A program made the position numbers and the translations under genes. Under the pieces are notes generated by a model that saw only the letters and a program-made list of their open reading frames with translations, had not been told where the DNA came from and did not search any database. A stretch of 64,000 nt of DNA from Ravibacter arvi (GTDB lineage: Bacteria > Bacteroidota > Bacteroidia > Cytophagales > Spirosomataceae), in assembly GCF_039540405.1 (NCBI RefSeq), contig NZ_BAABEY010000020.1:62001-126000 (forward strand). The letters run 5' to 3'. Shown here piece after piece: positions 53,325 to 62,989 of the stretch. The first letter of the stretch is position 1, and the number at the start of each line of letters is the position of its first letter.

Positions 53325-56300
53325 TTAAAAGTCAACGTTTAACTTGAATCCGAATGAGCCTGTCCAGGGCATTACATTATAGTACTCGACCCCCTGGTTC
53401 CAGCCGCTGCCGGTTTGTCTGAAGGCGCGTTCCGGATCAAGCCCGGGAATGCCGGCTTTGGTCCACATATAAAGGTTGTTACCTACTACGGAAACAGAAG
53501 CATTCTGCAGTTTCATGCGGTTGACGAAGGTTTTCGGAAGGTGGTAGGTCACCGACACCTCGCGCAATTTCACATAAGTGGCGCTGTACGTATTGCGATC
53601 CGGGAAAGGCCTGTTGGCATAGCGGTAGGCGCTGAAAGGATCGAGCCATTTGCTGCCGGGTCCGCCCAGGTTTTCTACATATACGACATTGCCGTTTGCG
53701 TCCTTGGTTTCAATAACACCCGGGTTCAGGCTGGCATCCTGCAGCCTTCTGCTGGCTTCAGGGCTGCCCTCCGGCCACGGCAGGCCGCCGTAATGAGCAT
53801 TCCGGCCTCCGATCCAGTTGCCAAGATATTTTTCAGGATTCTCCTTGATCTGCTCCGGTAACGGCCGGTTGCGGTCGTATTCAACTCCTGAAATGGTCTC
53901 CTCCAACTGGCCGTTGTTGCCAAGGAACATCATGGTATTCGAGAAAAACGATCCGCCCTGGCGCCAGTCTATGTTGGCAAAAAGTGTAAAGTTTTTATAC
54001 GTAAGCGTAGGCTGGAAACCCATGAGAAAATCGTGGTTGAAATTGCCGATTTTAACCAGGTTTTTCAGGTCATTGTCCGTTTGGTACAAGCCGCCGTTGG
54101 TAACGATGGGGTAGCCGTAATAGGGCGACGCCTTGTCTTTCACCGACAGCACCGGCCTCATGAACATATCGCCGATCTGACCGCCTTCGTAGGTACGGAT
54201 TTCAACCCCCGAATAGTTATTCACAAAATTGAAGAAAGTAATCCCGTCGGCCAGTTCTTTAATAGTGGTTCTGTTGCGGGTCAGCGTAAAGTTCATGTCC
54301 CACCGGAAATCTCCTTTATGAACCGGCGTGGCGTTGAGGCTCAGTTCAAAACCTTTGCTGCGTACAAGCCCGGCATTAATCTGTTTGCTGTTCGCTCCGG
54401 ATTCGATGGGCGTGCTAATGGACAGCACCTGGTTTTTATTACCACGTTCGTAATAGGTTGCTTCGAAACCTATCCTGTTTTTGAGAAAGCGGAATTCTAC
54501 ACCGATTTCATGCGAGGTCGAAATCTCAGGCTTCAGATTTTCATTAAGAAGGGCGTCGCCCATAAACATCCGCTTTGCACTTCCCCATTCGAGTATATTG
54601 GAATAGGTCGGGAGCAGGCTGTAGGGGCCCACGTCATTTCCCACCTGGGCAAATCCGCCGCGAAGTTTGGCAAAGCTCACCCACGTAGGCAGATCCAGGA
54701 ATTCCGAACCGATGATACTCAGTGATGCCGAGGGATAAAAATAAGAATTCTGTCCTTTTTTAAGCGTGCTGGTCCAGTCATTCCGCGCGGTCAGATCCAG
54801 GTAAGCCAGGTCTTTGTAGCCCAATGAGGCAGATCCGAACACGCCGTAGAGCAATTTCTCCGACAGGCTGCTTGACGGCAGAACTGTACCCGGCGCGCCG
54901 TTGCCGATGGCATACCAACCCGGCACGCCCAGCTCGGAAGTGCTGCTGGAAATAGCCCGGCTGTATTGGCTGAGCCTGTTGATACCGCCCATGGCATTCA
55001 GGCTCCAGGTTTCGCTGAAGCTTTTATTGAAAGTCAACATGAAATCCATGTTGGTTTCGTTCCGGTAGAAGTTTGAAATCGCGTAGCCGCCTTTCAGGGA
55101 TTCGAAGTTGGAAAACGCCTTCTTTGCTTCCTGTATTTCCTCATAGCTGTCACGCGCATAACGCGCCGTTGCTGACCAGTTTTCGTTGATCGCATAGTCC
55201 AGCTGGATCTTCCCGACCGTCCGGTCTCTTTTAAAACCCGTGGTGTTCTCATGTACCAGGAAGAAAGGGTTGTTTTGCTTTTCCTTGTATTTCCGCTGGG
55301 CGATCCCTTCCTGGCCGGGTATCCAGTAGTTTCTCAATTCATTGATATCAACCTGCGCACCTGTCTCGTAGATACTTCTGACAGGATCATTCCGCGAAGC
55401 ATCGATAATCGGCCGGTTATCAGACCCCGACTCGGTAACATTAAAGCTACCGGTGGCGGTCAGCTTGTCTGTCAGCTTGTAGCTCGCGTTCAGGGCCAGG
55501 GTAATTCTCGACAAATCCGTATTGGGGATAATGCCCCGGTTGAGCATGTTCCCGAACGACAGCCTGAAATTGCCTTTGTCGTAGTTACCGGCTATCGCCG
55601 CGTTATTGGTGTTGGTAACACCAGTCTGGAAAAAGTCCTTGAAACGGTTAGGATATGATACCAGCGGGACTTTCTGTCCGTTGCTGTTCCATTGCACCCA
55701 CTCTTCGCCGGCGTCAAGCTCCGCACCCCAGCTCTCGTTCTCCTGCTCCTCCAGCACGTGAGCGCCGGTTTTACCCGAACCGAACTTGTTCTGTACCTGT
55801 ACGTATTTGAGCGGAACGTCCAGCACCACAGAAGTATTGAGAGAAACCCCGATCCCTTTCTTTCCGCTGCTGCCTGATTTGGTTGTAATCAACACCACAC
55901 CCTGACCGGCCCTGGACCCATAAAGTGCCGCAGCACTCGGCCCTTTCAGAATAGATACGTTGGCAATGTCATTCGGGTTAAGATCCGAGATCGGGTTGCC
56001 CATATCGGCACCGGCAAAACCGTTGGCCAATTTGTTGGCCACAGGTACACCGTCAATCACAAAAAGCGGCTGGTTGTCACTGTTGAGCGAATTTCCGCCG
56101 CGGATTACCATGCTCACTGACGAACCTACCCCGCCCCCCATCTGGGAAATCTGAACCCCGGCTACTTTTCCTGCAAGAGTATTCAACACGTTGTTCTGCG
56201 GCGTTTGGGTCAGGGCAGTTCCTTCCACGTTGCCCACTGAATAACCCAGCGAACGTTTTTCCCGTTTGATACCCAACGCAGTCACTACCGCTTCCTGCAG

Positions 56301-57020
56301 CAATTCTGCGCTTTCCTCCATCACAACATTGAAGCTGCGTTGGTTTCCGGCGGGAATTTCGACCGTTTTATAACCGATAAATGAAAAAACCAGCACGGGA
56401 TTGCTCACCGTGATCTCCAGGCTGAACTTCCCGTTGATATCAGTAACTGTCCCCAATTGGGTCCCTTTCACCAGGATATTCACGCCGGGTAAAACCTGTC
56501 CGTCAGCTTTGGAGGTAACCGTACCCGACAACTGCTCCGCCGCCTCGGCTCTGACCATTAAAGCACCGGCAGACCTGATTGTTTCCAGGTTCCCGTCCAA
56601 ACCGTGAAAGGCTGCTGCAGCCAGCATCGGCGCGGCCTGGTTTACAGCGCCTGGTGCCTGCGCATCCGCCTTCTCAGTCGAAACCAGAAGGTAAACCCGG
56701 TTGTGAAGTTTTTCATAACGGAAGTGAAGTATTCCCGACAGGTAGTCAAGTTCGCTTCTCAGGTTCTTGAATTTTCTGCCGGCATAGTCTACATATTTGT
56801 TTTCTACGGTCCGGCGGTCATAGGAAAAAGAGACCTGGTATCTTTCTTCGAGGTCTTTCAGGATATGGCTAAGTGTTTGCCCCTTTTTAGGAATTACTTC
56901 CACCTTCTGAGGCGTGGGCTTTTGCCGCGCGGATGCCACCAATTGTGCCCAGGATCCGGCCGCGGAAAGCACCAGGAAAAAGAGCACAAGAAATGATTTG
57001 GAATAGATATTCTTATTCAT
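53325..57020 (-). CDS. SusC/RagA TonB-dependent receptor with STN domain
   Basis: A 1231-residue outer-membrane protein: signal peptide (ends SWAQ), STN (secretin/TonB N-terminal) signalling domain (about 40-115), carboxypeptidase-regulatory-like domain (about 165-245: LSGTVTSKADGQVLPGVNILVKGTQLGTVTDINGKFSLEI), plug (VAGVQISQMGGGVGSSVSMVIRGGNSLN, FVIDGVPV) and a 22-strand barrel with a C-terminal aromatic residue. It imports a bound glycan or peptide with TonB energy. The STN domain lets it signal to the FecR protein encoded directly upstream, so transport induces its own operon through the ECF sigma factor. Confidence 0.96.
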   Translation of the reverse strand: MNKNIYSKSFLVLFFLVLSAAGSWAQLVASARQKPTPQKVEVIPKKGQTLSHILKDLEERYQVSFSYDRRTVENKYVDYAGRKFKNLRSELDYLSGILHFRYEKLHNRVYLLVSTEKADAQAPGAVNQAAPMLAAAAFHGLDGNLETIRSAGALMVRAEAAEQLSGTVTSKADGQVLPGVNILVKGTQLGTVTDINGKFSLEITVSNPVLVFSFIGYKTVEIPAGNQRSFNVVMEESAELLQEAVVTALGIKREKRSLGYSVGNVEGTALTQTPQNNVLNTLAGKVAGVQISQMGGGVGSSVSMVIRGGNSLNSDNQPLFVIDGVPVANKLANGFAGADMGNPISDLNPNDIANVSILKGPSAAALYGSRAGQGVVLITTKSGSSGKKGIGVSLNTSVVLDVPLKYVQVQNKFGSGKTGAHVLEEQENESWGAELDAGEEWVQWNSNGQKVPLVSYPNRFKDFFQTGVTNTNNAAIAGNYDKGNFRLSFGNMLNRGIIPNTDLSRITLALNASYKLTDKLTATGSFNVTESGSDNRPIIDASRNDPVRSIYETGAQVDINELRNYWIPGQEGIAQRKYKEKQNNPFFLVHENTTGFKRDRTVGKIQLDYAINENWSATARYARDSYEEIQEAKKAFSNFESLKGGYAISNFYRNETNMDFMLTFNKSFSETWSLNAMGGINRLSQYSRAISSSTSELGVPGWYAIGNGAPGTVLPSSSLSEKLLYGVFGSASLGYKDLAYLDLTARNDWTSTLKKGQNSYFYPSASLSIIGSEFLDLPTWVSFAKLRGGFAQVGNDVGPYSLLPTYSNILEWGSAKRMFMGDALLNENLKPEISTSHEIGVEFRFLKNRIGFEATYYERGNKNQVLSISTPIESGANSKQINAGLVRSKGFELSLNATPVHKGDFRWDMNFTLTRNRTTIKELADGITFFNFVNNYSGVEIRTYEGGQIGDMFMRPVLSVKDKASPYYGYPIVTNGGLYQTDNDLKNLVKIGNFNHDFLMGFQPTLTYKNFTLFANIDWRQGGSFFSNTMMFLGNNGQLEETISGVEYDRNRPLPEQIKENPEKYLGNWIGGRNAHYGGLPWPEGSPEASRRLQDASLNPGVIETKDANGNVVYVENLGGPGSKWLDPFSAYRYANRPFPDRNTYSATYVKLREVSVTYHLPKTFVNRMKLQNASVSVVGNNLYMWTKAGIPGLDPERAFRQTGSGWNQGVEYYNVMPWTGSFGFKLNVDF

Positions 57021-57058
57021 TATTGCGAAAAGGTTTATAAAACAAACTGGATTGGAGG

Positions 57059-58042
57059 TTACTTGATCTGAATGGAATTATCGTTACGGACAATCCGCCC
57101 GGGGTAGGTTTTCTGCAAAGCCGTAAGTACAATTTCTTTGTCATCTGCGGGAAAAAGCCCGTTGAACTCACCCAGAGCGCTTCCGTTCCTGACCTGCACC
57201 GTCAAACCGTACCGGTCTCTCAGTATTTCGGCAATTTCATTCACACCGGCATTTTCAAACAGCACTTTGCCCTCTCGCCAGGAGGTATATACGCGTGTAT
57301 TTACTTCCTGCTTTGTCAGCTTTCCCGATTCTCTGGAGAATTCAGCCTTTTCACCGGGCTTCATCAGCATTTTATCGCCGTGCTGATCGCCGAGGCTTAA
57401 TTGCACCTTACCCGATTCCAGCACCACAACCGTTTTCTCGGCCCTTCCTTTCACGTTAAATTCAGTCCCCAATACCTCCACGTTGAGGTCGTCGGTGTGG
57501 ACGATAAATTTCCGCCCGTTTTCCATTTTACTGACCTGGAAGTAGGCTTCTCCTTTCAGCCAGACCTGGCGGTCCTTACCTTTGGCCAATTGCACCTCAA
57601 GTGAAGAGCCGCCGTTCAGATTGACGACCGACCCGTCAGACAGCTCTATTCTTCTGCTTTCGCCCGCAACGGTGGTATAACTGTCCGACTTCCCCGGATA
57701 CAGCCAGTAGGCCACCATGACCAAAACAGCCACCGAAGCCGCTACACCCGACCATACCCGCAAGCGACGGCCCGATAGCTGCCGTGGAAATTGGCGGCGC
57801 TGCTCCCAGTCGTCGATCCGGGTCATCAACCGACTATGGGCTGCAGCCTGTTGTTCGGGTAATACCGGCATCTCGCCGGCCGTCATGATTTTTATCATCC
57901 GGACCGCCTCGTCCATCTGTCCCTTAGCCACCGGGTCGGTTTCCCGAACCGCCTCCCATTTCTTAAAGGCAGCTTCATCGGTCCGGAAATACCAGGCCAA
58001 AAAGGTGTCGTCCAATATTAAATCGTCCGGTTTCATTTTCAT
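57059..58042 (-). CDS. FecR-family anti-sigma factor
   Basis: A 327-residue protein: cytoplasmic N-terminal sigma-binding part (about 1-90, DDTFLAWYFRTDEAAFKKWEA), one membrane helix (about 98-117), the FecR domain (YTTVAGESRRIELSDGSVVNLNGGSSLEV ... RQVWLKGEAYFQVSKMENGRKFIVHTDDLNVEVLGTEFNV) and a DUF4974 C-terminal domain (VLFENAGVNEIAEILRDRYGLTVQV). It should hold the divergent ECF sigma factor inactive until the STN domain of the SusC protein signals. Confidence 0.95.
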   Translation of the reverse strand: MKMKPDDLILDDTFLAWYFRTDEAAFKKWEAVRETDPVAKGQMDEAVRMIKIMTAGEMPVLPEQQAAAHSRLMTRIDDWEQRRQFPRQLSGRRLRVWSGVAASVAVLVMVAYWLYPGKSDSYTTVAGESRRIELSDGSVVNLNGGSSLEVQLAKGKDRQVWLKGEAYFQVSKMENGRKFIVHTDDLNVEVLGTEFNVKGRAEKTVVVLESGKVQLSLGDQHGDKMLMKPGEKAEFSRESGKLTKQEVNTRVYTSWREGKVLFENAGVNEIAEILRDRYGLTVQVRNGSALGEFNGLFPADDKEIVLTALQKTYPGRIVRNDNSIQIK

Positions 58043-58153
58043 TATTTTACGATTTCACTTACCAGTGTCCAAAGGCAGATTTTTATCATCACATTTTTCG
58101 CTTTTTTTTCATCCTTAACTTTTTGTTAATTTTAAACCCCTGATCCGATGGCC

Positions 58154-58161
58154 TATTTTTG
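58154..58161 (+). promoter_or_regulatory. Promoter -7 box TATTTTTG of the ECF sigma gene
   Basis: TATTTTTG matches TAnnTTTG, 36 nt before the sigma factor ATG. A TTTG at 58122-58125 is the nearest -33 candidate but its spacing (28 nt) is long. Confidence 0.5.
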
Positions 58162-58197
58162 CTATCGGTACCGTATTAATGGTGTACACTTCCCGTC

Positions 58198-58776
58198 ATG
58201 GATGAGCAGATTCTATGGAAAACTTTCTTGGAAGGGAACAGGTCGTCTTTTGAAGCCATCTTCAACAGATGCTATAAGGCATTGTTTCAATACGGCTATA
58301 AAATCACCCAGGAACAGGAGCTTGTAGACGATTGTATACAAGACCTTTTCTTTGAGCTCTGGGCAGGAAGAGATCGCCTGGGTGAGGTAGCCTCCGTCAG
58401 GGGATACCTGTTCCGGGCATTGCGCTACAAGCTTTTAAGGGCGACAAAAAAAGACACCCGGTTTTCTCACCTGGATGAAGATCATAGCGAACACTGGGAA
58501 GGCAGCCATGAGTCACAGCTTATTTTGGAGGAGCAGAACGATGCCATTCAGAAACGGCTCTCGCATTTTATGGAACAATTGAGCCCGCGACAACGGGAGG
58601 CCATCTCCCTTCGGTTCCACAACCAGATGGGTTACGAAGAAATCAGCGATGTAATGTCTATCTCCTACCCCGCCGCAGTTAACCTTATTTATAAATCGCT
58701 GAAGTACCTGCGCGAAAACATGATCAGCCTCCCGGGGCTTCTCCTGGCGTTTGCGTGGCTTCAGCTGCTGCGCTGA
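58198..58776 (+). CDS. ECF RNA polymerase sigma factor (FecI-like)
   Basis: A 192-residue sigma-70 family factor: region 2 (ALFQYGYKITQEQELVDDCIQDLFFELWAGRD) and region 4 (LSPRQREAISLRFHNQMGYEEISDVMSISYPAAVNLIYKSLKYLRE). It is divergent from the FecR gene and is its natural partner. It probably drives the FecR-SusC-SusD transcription unit. Confidence 0.95.
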   Translation: MDEQILWKTFLEGNRSSFEAIFNRCYKALFQYGYKITQEQELVDDCIQDLFFELWAGRDRLGEVASVRGYLFRALRYKLLRATKKDTRFSHLDEDHSEHWEGSHESQLILEEQNDAIQKRLSHFMEQLSPRQREAISLRFHNQMGYEEISDVMSISYPAAVNLIYKSLKYLRENMISLPGLLLAFAWLQLLR

Positions 58777-58783
58777 CAGGCGA

Positions 58784-59974
58784 TCAGACCGACGGCTGCG
58801 CGCGTTTCAGGGTAATTACGGCAACTTCGGGCCATATCCCTATTCTACCTTTCAGTCCCAGGAAACCAAAGCCACGGTTCACATACAAATATTTCCCGTC
58901 CCGGTTGTACAGGCCGGCCCACTGTTTGTACACATATTGGATAGGGCTCCATTTGAGACCGAACAGCTCAATCCCGAATTGCATACCGTGGGTATGCCCC
59001 GACAAGGTGAGGTGCACGTGCTGATGATGGTCCAGGACTACGCCTTCCCAATGCGAAGGATCATGTGACATCAGTATTTTAAAAGCCTGGTCAGGCACAC
59101 CCGCCACTGCCCGCTTCAAATCACCATATTGATGAAACCCGCCCTTCCCCCAGTTCTCTACTCCCAGAAGGGTAATCTGCTGACCGTCTTTCTGAAGAGT
59201 GACCGCTTCGTTCAACATCAACCTGAATCCTATCTCCGCGTGAATCCGTTTCAGGCGCGCCAGGTTTTCCCGTTTTGCATCGGGATTCTCCCACTGGATA
59301 TAATCGCCGTAGTCGTGGTTACCTAAAACAGAATATTTCCCCATCGGGGCTTTCAGCCCGGAAAAAGCCGGCACCCATTTTTCCATTTCCGATGCCTGGT
59401 TATTGACCAGGTCGCCGGTAAAGAAAATAACGTCGCTATTTTGGGCATTTACCAGGTCCAATCCTTTTTGTACGCCTTCGGGATCGGTGAAGCTGCCCGA
59501 ATGCACGTCGGATATCTGGGTGATGGTAAAGCCGTCAAACGCTTCGGGTAAATCCGGGAAACTTATGGTTTCCTTTCTTACCTGGTAAAAATGCCGTCCG
59601 CGGGTGAGCCCGAACACGATAATCAGGAAAGCTAGTCCCGACAGCAGTAACGCGACTTCACTTATATAGATGTTCCTGGATGGAAAACCACGGAACAATC
59701 TGAACAAATCCTCCGCCAGTAAAACCGGAGCGGCAAGGAGCTTAGGAACGAAAGCGAGTAGCATCCCGCCCATCGTGATCGCCAGGAAACGCTGAGCCGA
59801 CGCCGCGGTTCTCGCCATCAGTATGGAAAAAATAACCCCCAACAGCAATATCACGTCTACAGTCCAATAAGCCGCATGGATAAGCGGGTTACCTGTAACC
59901 GTGGAAACTGCCTGGAAGAAATAAATATCGCCTGCTATAAAAAGCAACAGCATGAAAAGGAATCGCAATGCCAT
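58784..59974 (-). CDS. Membrane-anchored calcineurin-like metallophosphoesterase
   Basis: The ATG at 59974 opens a run of four membrane helices (to about residue 125). The phosphoesterase domain (about 145-395) has all metal-binding motifs: QISDVHSG, GDLVNN, LGNHDYGD, MSHDPSHW and SGHTHGMQ. Members with this layout are called YkuE- or YaeI-like and some act on UDP-diacylglucosamine or phosphodiesters. It converges on the sigma gene with 7 nt between. Earlier in-frame starts up to 60085 have low-quality coding. Confidence 0.88.
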   Translation of the reverse strand: MALRFLFMLLLFIAGDIYFFQAVSTVTGNPLIHAAYWTVDVILLLGVIFSILMARTAASAQRFLAITMGGMLLAFVPKLLAAPVLLAEDLFRLFRGFPSRNIYISEVALLLSGLAFLIIVFGLTRGRHFYQVRKETISFPDLPEAFDGFTITQISDVHSGSFTDPEGVQKGLDLVNAQNSDVIFFTGDLVNNQASEMEKWVPAFSGLKAPMGKYSVLGNHDYGDYIQWENPDAKRENLARLKRIHAEIGFRLMLNEAVTLQKDGQQITLLGVENWGKGGFHQYGDLKRAVAGVPDQAFKILMSHDPSHWEGVVLDHHQHVHLTLSGHTHGMQFGIELFGLKWSPIQYVYKQWAGLYNRDGKYLYVNRGFGFLGLKGRIGIWPEVAVITLKRAQPSV

Positions 59975-60068
59975 ATCTGAAAGAACGGTTTGAAAGGGTA
60001 GACGAATATCAAACGAAATAACTTTAACAGAACATTTATTATTTTGATTTTCCTTTAGCTTCCCCAAA

Positions 60069-60116
60069 AAAATCTGCCCCTGCACAAATTTCTCAATTCA
60101 TGCAGGGGCAGATTTT
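60069..60116 (-). terminator. Strong intrinsic terminator of the isomerase gene
   Basis: A perfect 16-bp inverted repeat (AAAATCTGCCCCTGCA at 60069-60084 with 60101-60116) and a run of T on the minus strand (TTTTTTT). It lies 23 nt past the isomerase stop. Confidence 0.93.
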
Positions 60117-60139
60117 CAATAACCCGGATTTTCCGGGAC

Positions 60140-61765
60140 TTACGACACGGCCCCGGCCAGTTCCACGTCTCCGCAGAAATGCACCCTGATTCCCATTGCA
60201 TCGAGCGCAGCCGCCTTGATACGGCAGGCCCTGTGTGCTGACGCCTCGTCGTTCGTATACACCACGTGAATGTGGTTGGCCTGGTGGCGCGCCATCATCT
60301 GATCGCGGGAAACTCCGTGGAGTACGCCGTGCATGATGGGCCATTCCGGCGTGGTGTTATTCCAGCGGCGATTCGTTTCTTCTTCCGGCAGGTCGGCGAC
60401 GTGCCCCACACCCAAGTCGCAATGAAGCGCGTCTTCCTGGATATAAATCCGGCTCCAGACGATATTTCCGGGCTTGCTTACACCTTTCAGGCTTCCGCCG
60501 CCCATCCGGAAATATACGGCCGGTTGCCGGTCGCTGGCAGCCCCCTGATAGCCGCCGATAAAATGTTCGGGCGGAGCTGCGCCCGAGATCAGGAATACCC
60601 ATACATACTCGTCGATACCATTTCCGGTATACTGGGCTCCCCAACGCAGGTCATGAAGCGTGTTCTCGGCGGGTTGCCCGAGCTGTCTCCAGAGGTGATA
60701 GGTAACCAGCGCATCGATGCCGGCACATTCGTCCACCTCGTTAAAATGCGGAAGAGCCGCACCGGCGTATAGTTCCCGGCCGTCTTCGGAAAATACCGGC
60801 GGACGATCCGTATTGTTAAGCAGCCCTTCTACCAGGTCGCTGGCTGGCGCCAGGTCTTTCAGGCCCTGCTGGTATTGTATACCGATGGTGTCGCAACCAA
60901 AGTCGTCGGCAATTCTCACCGCCGCAATGTACATTTTGCACTGGCCCAGCGTTTGTTCTCTTGTCAGTTGGGTGGCGCCGTCGGTTCCCCAATTAAAGGT
61001 CATTCCTTTGTCAAGCAGCCACTGGAGTACTTTTTCGGCTTCTTCATCGGAAACGGTCAGCATCCGCGCATAAAGCGCAGACTGGCTTAGTCTTTCTTTA
61101 AAAATACCGGTTTTATGCAACAGGTGATCGGGTACAATGGCATTGAACATACCCATGCAGCCTTCGTCGAACACCCCCATAATCGCCTTCCGGTTTTTAA
61201 GTGCCAACCCGAATTCATGGCCTGTCTTAACATCGTCCTGCGGCAATTGGGCAGCGTCATACGCGCGTACGTGACTCAGATCGTGGGTTACCTTACCGGT
61301 TTCGAACCATTCGCGCAGCCCGTTGGTAAAGAAATCGTCATCAAAATTTTCGCTCCACAATGAGCTATAGGCAACTTCGGCTTTGGTAAGCGAACCGTTG
61401 ATATTCAGCATACCTACCAGGCCGGGCCATTGCCCGTCCCAGTTGGCAACGGTCAGTATAGGCCCCCGGTGGGTCGTGAGGCCTGCCAGAACATGATGCG
61501 TGTATTGCCATACGCTTTCGGCAACAATCAGGGGGGCGTCTGCCGGGATACCGCTGAATACCTCCATCCCATACTTTTGAGAATCGATGAAGCCGTGCTT
61601 CTTCGCGGCATTATAAGGGTGGGCGCGTTTCACAGACCAGCCCAGGGCGCTGATAGCCGCTCCCAGCCTGGTCTCCATTTCTAACTGCGCCGGCCAGCAG
61701 TCTTCATTTGCTTTAGGCCGCAAATCACCGCTTGCTACTAACCAAACCTCTTTTTGTGTACTCAT
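60140..61765 (-). CDS. L-fucose/L-arabinose isomerase-like protein
   Basis: A 541-residue cytoplasmic protein resembling the fucose/arabinose isomerase fold (WPAQLEMETRLGAAISALGWSVKRAHP, VANWDGQWPGLVGMLNINGSL, VFDEGCMGMFNAI, FNWGTDGATQLTREQTLGQCKMY, YTGNGIDEYVWVFLISGAAPPEHFIGG). Many Bacteroidota paralogues are called 'fucose isomerase' but their sugars are unproven. A metal-dependent aldose-ketose isomerisation is expected. The AraC gene diverges from it and probably controls it. Confidence 0.75.
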   Translation of the reverse strand: MSTQKEVWLVASGDLRPKANEDCWPAQLEMETRLGAAISALGWSVKRAHPYNAAKKHGFIDSQKYGMEVFSGIPADAPLIVAESVWQYTHHVLAGLTTHRGPILTVANWDGQWPGLVGMLNINGSLTKAEVAYSSLWSENFDDDFFTNGLREWFETGKVTHDLSHVRAYDAAQLPQDDVKTGHEFGLALKNRKAIMGVFDEGCMGMFNAIVPDHLLHKTGIFKERLSQSALYARMLTVSDEEAEKVLQWLLDKGMTFNWGTDGATQLTREQTLGQCKMYIAAVRIADDFGCDTIGIQYQQGLKDLAPASDLVEGLLNNTDRPPVFSEDGRELYAGAALPHFNEVDECAGIDALVTYHLWRQLGQPAENTLHDLRWGAQYTGNGIDEYVWVFLISGAAPPEHFIGGYQGAASDRQPAVYFRMGGGSLKGVSKPGNIVWSRIYIQEDALHCDLGVGHVADLPEEETNRRWNNTTPEWPIMHGVLHGVSRDQMMARHQANHIHVVYTNDEASAHRACRIKAAALDAMGIRVHFCGDVELAGAVS

Positions 61766-61985
61766 GTTGCTAATATTGGAATTCTGTATAATACTACTTT
61801 CTTTTTAATACCGTTTGCCTGTCCCAAAAGGCCTGTGCAAATCATTTTTTGTCGCTAAAGGCTAACAAAAAAGATAAGATCAGGCAACTTTTTACTACCA
61901 ACCGGCGCACACTTCACTCTAATTCCAAAATTCTATTAAAATACCATGAAACAGTTCCATTTATTTATCGAGTTAATGTATGATC

Positions 61986-62023
61986 TTAACATCAATATCT
62001 GAAAAACCCCCATTTGATGTTAA
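61986..62023. promoter_or_regulatory. Inverted repeat TTAACATCAA...TTGATGTTAA before the araC-type gene
   Basis: A perfect 10-bp inverted repeat (61986-61995 and 62014-62023) with an 18-nt spacer lies in the divergent promoter region, ending 37 nt before the AraC start codon. It is a good candidate operator. Confidence 0.6.
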
Positions 62024-62060
62024 TTTTCGGATCGAACTGAACCCTGTTTACTTTACTTTT

Positions 62061-62966
62061 ATGAAGCCGCGTTTTCACAAAATCAACATTCCGCTGGAGA
62101 GCTCCTTCTCGCTAACGCACTCCATCGGGCCCAATTTTGGCAGGATATGGCATTTCCACCCGGAACTGGAGCTTCATTATACGGTAAAAGGCCAGGGAGT
62201 CCGGTTCATTGGCGACAACGTTGATAACTTTTCGGAAAACGAGCTCATTCTACTGGGCGAAAACCTGCCGCATACCTGGCGCTGCGACGAGCGATTTTAT
62301 CAGAACGACCCGGCCGTCCATGTAGAGGCGCTCGTGCTGCAATTTTTACCTGAATGCCTGGGAAAGGGATTTTATGAACTTCCGGAAACTTACCTGGTAA
62401 GCAAATTATACGAAAAAGCACGACAGGGCTTGTATATACAGGGAGATACGAAGGCCGCAGTGATCAGCATGCTCTACCAGGCGCAGCAGGCCACAGGGAT
62501 GGAACGACTGATTGTGTTCATCAAAATACTGCAGATACTGGCGGAGTCGAACGAATATACCACCATTGCCTCGGCCCATGCTTTTTACAAATCAAGCGAG
62601 AAGGAAAACATCAGGCTGAACAATGTATACAATTATACGCTGGCCAATTTCAGGCGTGAAATTTCACTGGCGGAGGTCGCCGCAATCGGAAACCTGAGCG
62701 TTACCTCCTTTTGCCGCTATTTCAAAATGATGACCAAAAAGCCTTACTACGACTTTTTAATTGAAATAAGGATCAGCCATGCCTGCCGCATGCTGATCGA
62801 GGACAAGTACCCTATCGAAATCATCTGCTTCCAATGCGGTTTCAATAATATTTCCAATTTTTATCGTCATTTCAGAAAAGTATCCGGCATGACACCGTTG
62901 GAATACAAAAAGAAATTCCTGGAGAAAGGAAGCGAAAAAAAATCGGTCGTCAGCTCCGGGAACTGA
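62061..62966 (+). CDS. AraC-family transcriptional regulator
   Basis: The ATG at 62061 is preferred to a longer frame because it begins MKPRFHKINIPLESSFS, the usual start of Bacteroidota AraC proteins of this kind. An N-terminal cupin (IWHFHPELELHYTVKGQGVRFIGDNVDNFSENELILLGENLPHTWR) binds a ligand; the C-terminal about 100 residues have two helix-turn-helix motifs (EISLAEVAAIGNLSVTSFCRYFKMMTKKPYYDFL and PIEIICFQCGFNNISNFYRHFRKVSGMTPLEYKK). It is divergent from the isomerase gene. Its stop codon lies inside the terminator of the convergent ppc gene. Confidence 0.93.
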   Translation: MKPRFHKINIPLESSFSLTHSIGPNFGRIWHFHPELELHYTVKGQGVRFIGDNVDNFSENELILLGENLPHTWRCDERFYQNDPAVHVEALVLQFLPECLGKGFYELPETYLVSKLYEKARQGLYIQGDTKAAVISMLYQAQQATGMERLIVFIKILQILAESNEYTTIASAHAFYKSSEKENIRLNNVYNYTLANFRREISLAEVAAIGNLSVTSFCRYFKMMTKKPYYDFLIEIRISHACRMLIEDKYPIEIICFQCGFNNISNFYRHFRKVSGMTPLEYKKKFLEKGSEKKSVVSSGN

Positions 62967-62973
62967 CGACCGA
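62943..62973 (-). terminator. Terminator of ppc, overlapping the 3' end of the araC-type gene
   Basis: TCGGTCGTCAG (62943-62953) pairs with CTGACGACCGA (62963-62973), loop 9 nt, with a run of eight T residues after it on the minus strand. The stem includes the last codons and stop of the plus-strand regulator. Confidence 0.9.
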
Positions 62974-62989
62974 CCGTATCCGTTTACTG

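Noticed and set aside
12106..61800. Shared 13-mer ATAATACTACTTT before the peroxiredoxin and isomerase genes (12106-12118, 61788-61800)
   Set aside because: A 13-bp AT-rich match is expected by chance many times in 64 kb.
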